Below, piece after piece: positions 35,196-42,860 of a stretch of DNA of 64,000 nucleotides (position 1 is its first letter; each line of letters opens with the position of its first letter). The notes under the pieces were generated by a model. It ran no database searches. It was not told the DNA's origin and saw only the letters and a program-made list of their open reading frames with translations. The DNA comes from RBG-16-66-20 sp964564865 (GTDB lineage: Bacteria; Pseudomonadota; Gammaproteobacteria; Burkholderiales; SG8-39), in assembly GCA_964564865.1 (NCBI GenBank), contig CAZMDA010000001.1, positions 62,001 to 126,000 of the forward strand, written 5' to 3'. Both the position numbers and the translations under genes were made by a program.

Positions 35196-36215
35196 TCAGC
35201 CCGGCGGCGCAGTGCTCTCGCGCACCACCAGGTGCACCGGGATCTCGTGCGATTTCGGCACCTCGCCGCCGCCGATGCGCGCCAGCATCCGCTCGGCGGC
35301 GATGCGGCCGATGTCGGCCACCGGAATGTGGACCGTCGTCAGCGCCGGCGAGAACTCGCCGGCGAGCTCGATGTCGTCGAACCCGGTCACCGAGAGCCGG
35401 CCCGGGACCGCGATGCCGCGCGCGGCTGCCTCGAGCAGCGCGCCGATCGCGAGCAGGTCGTTGCCGCAAACCAGCGCGGTGAAGCGCTCGCCGGAGTCGA
35501 GCAGGCGGCCGAGCGCGACGCGACCCGCGGGGATGCCGAACGGCGTCTCGAGCACCCGGCGCTCCGGCAGCTCGAGCCCGCGCGCGGCGAGCGCCTCGCG
35601 CACGCCCGCGATCCGCTCCCGGGCGCGGTCGTTGCTCGTCGTGCGCCCGGAGATCATGGCGAAGTCCCGGTGGCCGAGCGCCATCAGGTGCTGCGCGACG
35701 CTCGCCGCCGCGAGGCGGTTGGAGAAGCCGAGCGAATAGTGGATCCGGCTGGCATCGGTGGCCCAGGTGAGCTCGACCGGGATCGCCGCCTTCGCCAGCA
35801 GCCGGTGCAGGTCCGGGCTGTGGTCCAGCCCCACCAGCACCACGCCGTCCACGCCGCGCTCGACCAGCGCCGACACCACCTTCGCCTCGGCCTCGAGGTC
35901 GTACTCATGGCTGCCCACGAGCAGGGTGTAGCCCTCGCGCGCGATGCGCTGCTGCAGCGCCTGGGTGGAGGCCGCGAAGATCGGGTTGTCCAGCGTGGGC
36001 ACCACCGCGCCGATGGTGCGCGAGCGGCGCGAGGCGAGCGCGCGCGCCGCGCCGTGGGGCACATAGCTCAGGCGCGCGGCCGCGGCGAGGATCCGCTCGC
36101 GCGTCTCCGGCTGCACCAGGGCGGGCGCGGCGAGCGCGCGCGACGCGGTGGACAGGGACACGCCGGCGGCGCGGGCGACATCCGACAGGCGCGCGGCAGG
36201 GAGTCTGGGGGCCAC
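35196..36215 (-). CDS. LacI family transcriptional regulator
   Basis: A repressor of about 339 residues: the helix-turn-helix LSDVARAAGVSLSTASRAL and hinge helix near AARALASRRS are followed by the periplasmic-binding-like sensor domain, with VVPTLDNPIFAAS and SVTGFDDIELAGEFSPAL as family segments. The GTG at 36215 gives VAPRLPAARLSDVARAAG. An in-frame ATG at 36323 would put 36 unrelated residues in front and lies in an operator, so it is rejected. The 125-base divergent gap holds two matching operators, implying control of the HpsN-like operon and of itself. Confidence 0.93.
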   Translation of the reverse strand: MAPRLPAARLSDVARAAGVSLSTASRALAAPALVQPETRERILAAAARLSYVPHGAARALASRRSRTIGAVVPTLDNPIFAASTQALQQRIAREGYTLLVGSHEYDLEAEAKVVSALVERGVDGVVLVGLDHSPDLHRLLAKAAIPVELTWATDASRIHYSLGFSNRLAAASVAQHLMALGHRDFAMISGRTTSNDRARERIAGVREALAARGLELPERRVLETPFGIPAGRVALGRLLDSGERFTALVCGNDLLAIGALLEAAARGIAVPGRLSVTGFDDIELAGEFSPALTTVHIPVADIGRIAAERMLARIGGGEVPKSHEIPVHLVVRESTAPPG

Positions 36216-36239
36216 GCGCGAAGCATAGCAAAGGCCGCC

Positions 36240-36253
36240 TGAAAGCGATTCCA
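36240..36253. promoter_or_regulatory. Second, degenerate LacI-type operator (O2)
   Basis: TGAAAGCGATTCCA matches the main operator core TGAAAGCGCTTTCA at 12 of 14 positions. It lies 25 bases upstream of the regulator's GTG, and its centre is 69 bases from that of the main operator. It probably serves autoregulation and possibly looping. Confidence 0.6.
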
Positions 36254-36275
36254 CGCAGGATTGCTGCGGCGCAGC

Positions 36276-36304
36276 TTGACAGTGCTTTACCGGCTCCATA
36301 CTCT
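36276..36304 (+). promoter_or_regulatory. Promoter of the HpsN-like operon
   Basis: A perfect TTGACA -35 lies at 36276-36281. The -10 is less certain: TACTCT at 36299-36304 gives 17-base spacing, while CATACT at 36297-36302 fits better but with 15. The LacI operator starts four bases after, where a bound repressor would block initiation. Confidence 0.6.
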
Positions 36305-36307
36305 TCG

Positions 36308-36323
36308 ATGAAAGCGCTTTCAT
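36308..36323. promoter_or_regulatory. LacI-type operator (O1)
   Basis: ATGAAAGCGCTTTCAT is a perfect 16-base palindrome with the central CG typical of LacI/GalR family operators. It lies between the HpsN-like promoter and its ATG, and next to a divergent LacI gene. The apparent start codons it contains on both strands (36308 and 36323) are therefore not credible starts. Confidence 0.85.
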
Positions 36324-36340
36324 TCTTGACCTGGAAACCC

Positions 36341-37654
36341 ATGCCTACGACCTACCTGAAGAAGGCCGGCAAGACACCCGAGACGCAGACCGAATCCGCG
36401 CGCGCCGTGGTCGCGGAGATGCTGGCCGAGATCGAGCAGCGCGGCGAGCAGGCGGTGCGCGACTACGCGGCGAAGCTCGACCGCTGGACGGGCGAGATCC
36501 TGGTCAGCCGCGAGGAAATCGAGCGCCGGACCGCCGGCGTCGCCGCCGGCGTGAAGCGCGACATCGAGTTCGCCACCGAGCAGGTGCGCAGGTTCGCGCT
36601 CGCCCAGCGCGCTTCCTGCACCGAGTTCTCGACGCCGCTGCACGGCGGGCTGACCGCCGGCCAGCGCCTGATCCCGGTCAATGTCGCCGGCTGCTACGTG
36701 CCCACGGGGCGCTACGCGCACATCGCCTCGGCCTACATGAGCATCGCCACCGCCAAGGCGGCCGGGGTGCCCACGGTGGTGGCCTGCTCGACGCCCTATC
36801 GCGGCGAAGGCATCCATCCGGAGGTGCTCTACGCCATGAAGGTCGCCGGGGCGGACCTCATCATGACGCTGGGCGGCGTGCAGGCCATCGCGAGCCTCGC
36901 CCATGGCCTCTTCACGGGCAAGCCGGCCGACATCGTCGTTGGTCCGGGCAACAAGTTCGTCGCCGAGGCCAAGCGCGCCCTCTACGGCAAGGTCGGCATC
37001 GACGTCTTCGCGGGACCGTCGGAGATCGCGGTCATCGCCGACGACTCCGCCGACCCGCTGATCGTCGCCTCGGACCTGGTCGGCCAGGCCGAGCACGGCC
37101 ATGAGTCGCCGGCGTGGCTGATGACCACCTCGCGCAAGCTGGCCGAGGAGGTGATGCGCCTGGTGCCCGGCCTGATCGAGAAGCTGCCGCCGACGGCGCG
37201 CGAAGCCGCGGGCGCCGCCTGGCGCGACTACGGCGAGGTGCTGCTGTGCGAGAGCCGCGAGGAGATGGCGCAGGCCTCGGACCGGTATGCGCCCGAGCAC
37301 CTCGAGGTGCACGCGCGCGACCTGGACTGGTGGCTCGCCACGCTCACCTGCTACGGGTCGCTGTTCCTCGGCGAGGAAACGACGGTCGCCTTCGGCGACA
37401 AGGCTTCGGGCCCGAACCACATCCTCCCCACCAAGGGCGCGGCGCGCTACTCCGGCGGCCTGTCGGTGCACAAGTTCATCAAGACGGTGACCTGGCAGCG
37501 CATGACGCGCGAGGCCAACCGCGACATCGCCCAGGTGACCGCGCGCATCTCGCGCCTGGAGGGCATGGAGGCGCATGCGCGCACGGCGGACGACCGGCTG
37601 GCGAAGTACTTCCCGGCCGAGCGCTTCGACAAGGGCGCGCCCGTCGCATCATGA
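36341..37654 (+). CDS. HisD-family dehydrogenase, sulfopropanediol 3-dehydrogenase-like
   Basis: A 437-residue zinc-dependent NAD enzyme of the histidinol dehydrogenase family, oxidising an alcohol to a carboxylate in two steps. Visible landmarks: VPTGRYAHIASAYMS, the QAEHGHESP zinc/substrate site, YAPEHLEVHARD and SGPNHILPTKGAARYSGG. The biosynthetic hisD context is absent; it heads a LacI-controlled catabolic operon, and YLKKAGKTPETQ with VPTGRYAHIASAYMS recalls HpsN, the dehydrogenase for 2,3-dihydroxypropane-1-sulfonate. The substrate is inferred, not shown. The ATG at 36341 follows the operator. Confidence 0.8.
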   Translation: MPTTYLKKAGKTPETQTESARAVVAEMLAEIEQRGEQAVRDYAAKLDRWTGEILVSREEIERRTAGVAAGVKRDIEFATEQVRRFALAQRASCTEFSTPLHGGLTAGQRLIPVNVAGCYVPTGRYAHIASAYMSIATAKAAGVPTVVACSTPYRGEGIHPEVLYAMKVAGADLIMTLGGVQAIASLAHGLFTGKPADIVVGPGNKFVAEAKRALYGKVGIDVFAGPSEIAVIADDSADPLIVASDLVGQAEHGHESPAWLMTTSRKLAEEVMRLVPGLIEKLPPTAREAAGAAWRDYGEVLLCESREEMAQASDRYAPEHLEVHARDLDWWLATLTCYGSLFLGEETTVAFGDKASGPNHILPTKGAARYSGGLSVHKFIKTVTWQRMTREANRDIAQVTARISRLEGMEAHARTADDRLAKYFPAERFDKGAPVAS

Positions 37655-38409
37655 GCATCGCCGCCCTGTTCGACCTGAGCGGCCGGGTCGCGCTCGTGAC
37701 CGGCGCCAACTCGGGCATTGGCCGCGCCATCGCCGGCGCCCTGGCCGAAGCGGGCGCGCGCGTGGTGCTGGTCGCGCGCCGCGCGAAGGAACTCGCCGAG
37801 GCGCAGCGGGAGATCGGCAGGGGCGCCGCCGCGCTGCCCTGCGACCTCACCGACCGCAGGGCGCTGGGCGAGTGCGCCGCGAGCGCGCCGTCGTTCTTCG
37901 GCGCCCCGGACATCCTCGTCAGCGCGGCGGGCGTGAACGTGCGCAAGCCGATGCTGGACGTCACCGAATCCGATTGGGACGCCAGCATCCGGCTCAACCT
38001 CGAGGCGCCGTTCTTCCTCGCGCAGAAGCTGGCGCCGGCGATGATCGCGAAGGGCTGGGGCCGCATCATCAACATCGCCTCGCTGCAGTCGGTGCGCGCA
38101 TTCCGCGACAGCGCGCCCTACGGCGCCTCCAAGGGCGGCGTGATGCAGCTGACGCGCGCGCAGGCCGAGGCCTGGTCGCGGCACGGCGTCACCGCCAACG
38201 CCATCGGCCCGGGCTTCTTCGCCACGCCGCTCACCGCGCCGGTGGCGAGCGATCCGGCGCGCTGGCAGGCGATGGCCGAGAGGACCTTCGCCGGCCGCAA
38301 CGGCGAGCTCGCCGACCTGCGCGGCGCGGCGGTGTTCCTCGCCAGCCGCGCCTCGGACTACGTGACGGGCCAGACCCTGTTCGTCGATGGAGGCTTCTCG
38401 GCCGGTTGA
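37651..38409 (+). CDS. Short-chain dehydrogenase/reductase
   Basis: A classical SDR of 252 residues: nucleotide loop TGANSGIGRAIAG, NAG-like SAAGVNVRK, the catalytic Ser in NIASLQSV and Tyr-x3-Lys in APYGASKGG, with the C-terminal GQTLFVDGGFSAG. It overlaps the HpsN-like gene by four bases (ATGA), so it probably acts on the same compound, interconverting an alcohol and ketone. The specific substrate cannot be told. Confidence 0.9.
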   Translation: MSIAALFDLSGRVALVTGANSGIGRAIAGALAEAGARVVLVARRAKELAEAQREIGRGAAALPCDLTDRRALGECAASAPSFFGAPDILVSAAGVNVRKPMLDVTESDWDASIRLNLEAPFFLAQKLAPAMIAKGWGRIINIASLQSVRAFRDSAPYGASKGGVMQLTRAQAEAWSRHGVTANAIGPGFFATPLTAPVASDPARWQAMAERTFAGRNGELADLRGAAVFLASRASDYVTGQTLFVDGGFSAG

Positions 38410-38421
38410 TCGGCGCGGGGA

Positions 38422-38449
38422 ATCGGAAACGGAGCATCGGAAACGGAGC
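38422..38449 (+). repeat. Tandem 14-bp repeat at the sulfatase ribosome binding site
   Basis: ATCGGAAACGGAGC occurs twice in immediate succession. Each copy contains CGGAG, a ribosome-binding-like element; the second is at good distance from the ATG at 38456. Copy number changes by slippage would alter spacing or the number of ribosome entry sites. Confidence 0.8.
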
Positions 38450-38455
38450 ATGCGC

Positions 38456-39937
38456 ATGAGCGACAAGAAGAACCTGATCCTCATCCTCACCGACCAGCAG
38501 CGTGCGGATACGATCCATGCGCTGGGCGCGCCCTGGATGCAGACGCCGCATCTCGACCGCCTTGCGAGCCGGGGATTCAGCTTCACCAACTGCTTTGTCA
38601 CGTCGCCGGTTTGCGTGGCGTCGCGGGCCAGCCTGTTCACGGGCATGTACCCGCACGCGGCCGGGGTCTTCAAGAACTTCCAGCCCTGGTCGCCAACCTG
38701 GGTGCAGTGGCTGGCGGACGCCGGCTACCACTGCGTGAACATCGGCAAGATGCACATCAATCCCTACGACGCCAAGGGCGGGTTTCACCAGCGCTTCGTC
38801 GTCGAGAACAAGGACCGCCCGCTTTTCCTGGATGAGCACGACCGGGCCTTCTACGACGAGTGGGACAAGGCGCTGCATGCCCACAAAGCGGTGAAACCGA
38901 GCCGGTACACGCGCTATGCCGCGGACCCGGAGGGCTACCAGCGGGCGCTCGGCGCCTTCGAGTGGCATCTCCCGGGCGCGCTTCACTCGGACAACTTCAT
39001 CGGCGACCATGTCCTGTGGTGGCTGGAGGAGCGCAAGGCCCAGAACCCGCTCTTTCTCCAGATCGGGTTTCCGGGGCCGCATCCGCCGTACGACCCGGTG
39101 CCCGACTTCCTGCGCCGCTATGCCGCCGTCGACATCCCCGTTCCGGAGTTCACGGGCGCGGAGGAGGCGCTGCAGCCCAGGGCGCAGGGAGAGCTCCGCC
39201 GCAACATGATCCGGAACAATTTCGACTCCATTGCCTGGCAGTTGCGGCCGTCGCGCGAGGACCTGCTCAGGCTCCGCCGCCATTACGCGGCCAACGTTTC
39301 CATGATCGACGAGAAGATCGGCGAGATCCTGGCGATGCTGGAGCGCAAGGGGTACCTGGAGAATGCGCTGGTGGTGTTCTCCTCCGACCACGCGGATGCG
39401 CTGGGCGACCACGGCCACATCCAGAAGTGGACGATGTACGACACCGTGGAGCGGGTCCCGCTGATCGTCTGGGACACAGCCGGCAGCGGGAGCGGCCGCC
39501 GCAGCGACAGCCTGGTGCAGCTCATGGACGTCGCGCCCACGCTGCTCGAGTCCGCCGGCGTTCCGGTTCCCGCGAACTGGGAAGCGCGCTCGCTGTGGCC
39601 GATCGTCACCGCGCAGCAGGAGGCGATCCGCGACGCCGCCTACGCCGAGCTCGCGCGCGACCATATCCAGACCGGCGCCGAGTACATGGTGATGCGGCGC
39701 GATCAGGACTGGAAGCTGGTGTACTACCTGGACGAACCGGACGGGGAATTGTTCGACCTGCGCAACGACCCGGGCGAGGTGCGCAACCTGTGGGCCTCGC
39801 CCGAGCATCGCGACAAGCGCGAGGAACTGGTCCGGGCGCTTCAGGTCTGGTCGATGCGCTCGTCGCTTCAGTCGCGCATGCAGCCCTCACGCAAGCCGCA
39901 GCCCGCAATGTTTCTCAATGGAGGAGGAAGACAATGA
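38456..39937 (+). CDS. Sulfatase family hydrolase with Cys-x-Ala-x-Arg site
   Basis: A 493-residue protein of the alkaline-phosphatase-like sulfatase superfamily. The metal site begins ILILTDQQRADT, and SPVCVASRASLFTG holds the nucleophile position (Cys53) that is converted to formylglycine. The usual CxPxR reads CVASR, with alanine for proline. FPGPHPPYDP and FSSDHADALGDHG supply the other ligands. No signal peptide, so cytoplasmic. It could act on sulfate esters or phosphonate monoesters. The ATG at 38456 suits the ribosome binding site better than 38450. Confidence 0.87.
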   Translation: MSDKKNLILILTDQQRADTIHALGAPWMQTPHLDRLASRGFSFTNCFVTSPVCVASRASLFTGMYPHAAGVFKNFQPWSPTWVQWLADAGYHCVNIGKMHINPYDAKGGFHQRFVVENKDRPLFLDEHDRAFYDEWDKALHAHKAVKPSRYTRYAADPEGYQRALGAFEWHLPGALHSDNFIGDHVLWWLEERKAQNPLFLQIGFPGPHPPYDPVPDFLRRYAAVDIPVPEFTGAEEALQPRAQGELRRNMIRNNFDSIAWQLRPSREDLLRLRRHYAANVSMIDEKIGEILAMLERKGYLENALVVFSSDHADALGDHGHIQKWTMYDTVERVPLIVWDTAGSGSGRRSDSLVQLMDVAPTLLESAGVPVPANWEARSLWPIVTAQQEAIRDAAYAELARDHIQTGAEYMVMRRDQDWKLVYYLDEPDGELFDLRNDPGEVRNLWASPEHRDKREELVRALQVWSMRSSLQSRMQPSRKPQPAMFLNGGGRQ

Positions 39938-40911
39938 ACCGTTCGCTCGTTCTTGCAGCCGTTGTCGCGGTCGGGTGCCTTTGGGGGGCGCCGGCCGCGG
40001 CGCAAACGCGCGCGTTCCCGACCAAGCCGGTCACCATCGTCGTTCCGTTCCCGGCCGGCGGGGTCGTCGACATCGTGGGGCGGCTGCTCGCCGACAAGCT
40101 CGGCGCGTCCCTTGGCGTGCGCGTGCTGGTCGAGAACCGGCCCGGAGCGGGCGGCACGCTCGGCGCGGCGGCGGTCGCCAAGGCCGAACCCGATGGCCAT
40201 ACCTTGCTCGTGGGCGGCGCCGCGACGCATGTGTTCTCGCCGCTCATCTACCCGAACGTGCCGTACGACCCGGCAACGTCCTTCAGCGCGATCGGCCAGC
40301 TCAGCGCGGGACCGCTGGTCCTGGTCGTGCCTCAGGCGTCTCCGGTCCAGAGCTTCGCGGACTTCCCCGAGTACGTCCGGCGGCAGGGCGACAAGCTCAG
40401 CTATGCCAGCAACGGGCCGGGAACGTTCCCGCACATGGCGGCGGAGCTCTATCGCGGCGCGGTCAACGCGACCTACGTCCACGTCTCCTACGGGGGAGGG
40501 CCCAAGGCGATGCTGGCGCTCGCGGCGAACGAAGTGGCGTTCTCGATCAACCACATCCCCAACGTCATGCCGCTGGTGAAGTCCGGCAGGGTCCGGGTGC
40601 TCGCGACGACCGGCCGGACGCGCGCCATCGCGCTGCCCGACCTGCCGACCTTCGCCGAAGGCGGGGTGCCGGGCTTCGAAACCAGCGCGTGGTTCGGGCT
40701 GTTCGCGCCGGCCGGCACGCCTGCCGCCGTGGTCGCCCGGCTGAACGCGGCGGTCAACGAGGCGCTCAAGGCGCCGGACCTGCGCGAGAAACTGGTGGCG
40801 CAGGGTGACGAGCCCGTCGGAGGGTCGCCCGATGCCCTCGCCGGGTACGTCCAGGCCGAACTGAGGAAATGGCGTCCAGTCGTCAAGTCGGCGAATGTCA
40901 CCGTCCAGTAG
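39934..40911 (+). CDS. Bug/TctC-type periplasmic binding protein
   Basis: A 325-residue binding protein with a signal peptide ending GAPAAAQ, then FPTKPVTIVVPFPAGGVVD, ENRPGAGGTLGA and the late VSYGGGPKAMLALAANEV. It overlaps the sulfatase stop (ATGA) and follows GGAGGAGG. No TctAB genes accompany it; its position in the LacI-controlled operon suggests uptake of the operon's substrate or one of its fragments. Confidence 0.93.
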   Translation: MNRSLVLAAVVAVGCLWGAPAAAQTRAFPTKPVTIVVPFPAGGVVDIVGRLLADKLGASLGVRVLVENRPGAGGTLGAAAVAKAEPDGHTLLVGGAATHVFSPLIYPNVPYDPATSFSAIGQLSAGPLVLVVPQASPVQSFADFPEYVRRQGDKLSYASNGPGTFPHMAAELYRGAVNATYVHVSYGGGPKAMLALAANEVAFSINHIPNVMPLVKSGRVRVLATTGRTRAIALPDLPTFAEGGVPGFETSAWFGLFAPAGTPAAVVARLNAAVNEALKAPDLREKLVAQGDEPVGGSPDALAGYVQAELRKWRPVVKSANVTVQ

Positions 40912-40929
40912 CGCGCGCCTTCCCGACCC

Positions 40930-41922
40930 ATGAAAGCACTCGTCTACACCGCGCCCAACGAAGTCACCTACCGCGACGAGCCCGAGCCGCAGTTCGGCGC
41001 GGGCGACGTGCTGATCGCGGTCGACGCGGTCGGCATCTGCGGCTCCGACCTGCACGCCTACCACGGCCACGACCCGAGGCGCGTGCCGCCGCTGATCCTC
41101 GGCCACGAGCTGGTCGGGCGCGTCCTCGAGGGGCCAGGCAGGGGCCTGCGCGTCACGGTGAACCCGCTCATCACCTGCGGCCACTGCGAGTACTGCGTGC
41201 AGGGGCGCGACAACCTGTGCGCGAACCGGACCATGATCGGCATGACGCGCGCGGGCGGCTTTGCCGAGCGCGTCTCGACCGCCGCGCGCAGCGTGATCGA
41301 CATCCCGCAGGACATGGACACGCGGGCCGCTGCCCTGACCGAGCCCGCGGCGACCGCGGTGCACGCCATCAACGTCTCGATGCGCGCGCTCGCGCGGCCG
41401 CTGCCCGAGTGCCGGGTGCTGGTGCTGGGCGGCGGCGCGATCGGCATGCTTGCCGCGCTGCTGCTGCGCAGCTACGGCGTGCGGGCGGTCACGGTGGCAG
41501 AGACCAACCCCCTGCGCCGCGCATCGGTGGAGAAGGCGGCGGGCGCCGCCGTCTACGATCCGCGCGGCGACGGTGGCCCGGCGGCGAACAGCATGGATCT
41601 CGTCATCGACGCGGTGGGCGGCAAGGCGACGCGGTCCGCGGCGCTGGCGGCGGTGAAGCCGGGCGGGGTGGTGATGCACATCGGCCTGCAGGACTGGGCG
41701 AGCGAGATCGACATGCGCAAGCTCACGCTGGCCGAGATCACCCTGATCGGCACCTACACCTATACGACCGCGGACCTGCGCGCGGCGGTGGGCGCGCTGC
41801 ACGAGGGCGCGTTCGGCGACCTGGCCTGGGTGGAGGAGCGTCCGCTCGCCGAGGGCGCCGCCGCGTTCCGCGACCTTCACGAGGGGCGCACGGCCGCGGC
41901 CAAGCTGGTGCTGCGGCCGTGA
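40930..41922 (+). CDS. Zinc-binding alcohol dehydrogenase
   Basis: Medium-chain dehydrogenase of 330 residues with the catalytic zinc site in VGICGSDLHAYHG and GHELVG, the structural zinc loop CGHCEYCVQGRDNLC, and the cofactor loop LVLGGGAIGMLAALL. It is the last gene of the LacI-controlled operon, 18 bases after the Bug gene. With the SDR and HpsN-like enzyme it makes a set of three dehydrogenases, the number and kinds used for dihydroxypropanesulfonate. Confidence 0.93.
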   Translation: MKALVYTAPNEVTYRDEPEPQFGAGDVLIAVDAVGICGSDLHAYHGHDPRRVPPLILGHELVGRVLEGPGRGLRVTVNPLITCGHCEYCVQGRDNLCANRTMIGMTRAGGFAERVSTAARSVIDIPQDMDTRAAALTEPAATAVHAINVSMRALARPLPECRVLVLGGGAIGMLAALLLRSYGVRAVTVAETNPLRRASVEKAAGAAVYDPRGDGGPAANSMDLVIDAVGGKATRSAALAAVKPGGVVMHIGLQDWASEIDMRKLTLAEITLIGTYTYTTADLRAAVGALHEGAFGDLAWVEERPLAEGAAAFRDLHEGRTAAAKLVLRP

Positions 41923-42000
41923 GCGGGGCCCGGGGAGGCGGGTAAGGGGGGCTCGATACAAGCCTTCCTTGGACGAGGAGCGGCCAATCACCCGAATCGA

Positions 42001-42015
42001 TCCTCGAGTCGAGGA
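42001..42015. repeat. 15-bp inverted repeat in the gap left of the island
   Basis: TCCTCGA and TCGAGGA flank a single G in the roughly 200-base gap between the Zn-ADH and the FCD regulator. It could be a regulator site for the island's GntR gene or a terminator stem. The rest of the gap holds TTGACA at 42089-42094 without a matching -10. No similar sequence was found at the island's right edge. Confidence 0.5.
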
Positions 42016-42124
42016 ATTGGCGGCGCGCGGGCACAGGTCGCGGCATCGCCTCAGTTCGAGAGATGCGATGACCATAATGGAAGTGTGGTTGACACCTCTG
42101 TCTTCGTGAGTGCACCATGCATTC

Positions 42125-42820
42125 ATGGTGAATTCACTACAGTCGGAGTCCACGAGCGCCCAGCAGACTGCCTACGACTACATCAAGGAAGAGATTCTCG
42201 CGCTCAGTTTGGGGCCTAACGTAAAGCTGAACGCGATAGAACTCGCGTCGCACCTCGGACTCAGCAGAACGCCGGTTAGAGAAGCCCTGACGCGGCTAGA
42301 GCAGGAAGGTCTGGCCTATCGCGAGCTCGGCGGAGGGTTCCGCGTCCACGCCCTCACGGTCAAGGAAATCGTGGATACCTACAAGGTTCGAGAGGCGCTC
42401 GAGGTGGAAGCGGCCCTGGAAGCCCTGCCACACCTCACGGACGAGAGGCTTGATCAGTTCGAAGCCATTCTCCGCGGGAGCGAGATCTTCCTCACGCCCG
42501 CGACCTACGCAAAGTTCATCCTCGCGAACCGCAAGTTCCATGCGGCGATCGTCCAGGCGACGGGGAACGCGATGCTAGAGCAGTTCATGGCACCGATTGC
42601 CGACCGTGTGCGATTGATTGGCGCAATGCTCATGCGCGCAAGCGCAGCGCGCCAAAAGGAAGTGCTCGACGAGAACCTGGCGATCCTCGCAGCGCTGCGC
42701 ACCCGCGATCCCAGGATCGTAGAGGAAGCCGTCCGGGCGCACGTCCGACTTGCGAGCGGTCATGCGACACGCCTGCTTGGTTCGGATCCTGGCCAGCTAT
42801 CAATACGTCCGCGCCCCTAG
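42125..42820 (+). CDS. GntR family regulator, FCD (FadR-like) type
   Basis: A regulator of about 231 residues: the winged helix-turn-helix includes IELASHLGLSRTPVREALTRLEQEGL, and the all-helical FCD ligand domain contains the metal-type residues of ANRKFHAAIVQATGN and the following helices. The ATG at 42125 was chosen; a GTG at 42110 adds five residues. Such proteins usually repress neighbouring genes and are released by a carboxylic acid. It lies 40 bases upstream of the Rieske alpha gene on the same strand and probably controls the island operon. Confidence 0.9.
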   Translation: MVNSLQSESTSAQQTAYDYIKEEILALSLGPNVKLNAIELASHLGLSRTPVREALTRLEQEGLAYRELGGGFRVHALTVKEIVDTYKVREALEVEAALEALPHLTDERLDQFEAILRGSEIFLTPATYAKFILANRKFHAAIVQATGNAMLEQFMAPIADRVRLIGAMLMRASAARQKEVLDENLAILAALRTRDPRIVEEAVRAHVRLASGHATRLLGSDPGQLSIRPRP

Positions 42821-42860
42821 CAGGGCAGGATCGCAATTGGAAGATCGAGGAGAGACAATC

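Noticed and set aside
36216..36323. ATG at 36323 as start of the LacI regulator
   Set aside because: It would add 36 residues without similarity and starts inside the operator; GTG 36215 places the helix-turn-helix at the usual distance.
36308..36340. ATG at 36308 as start of the HpsN-like gene
   Set aside because: It lies within the perfect LacI operator palindrome; the added residues have no family similarity, and ATG 36341 gives the normal N-terminus.
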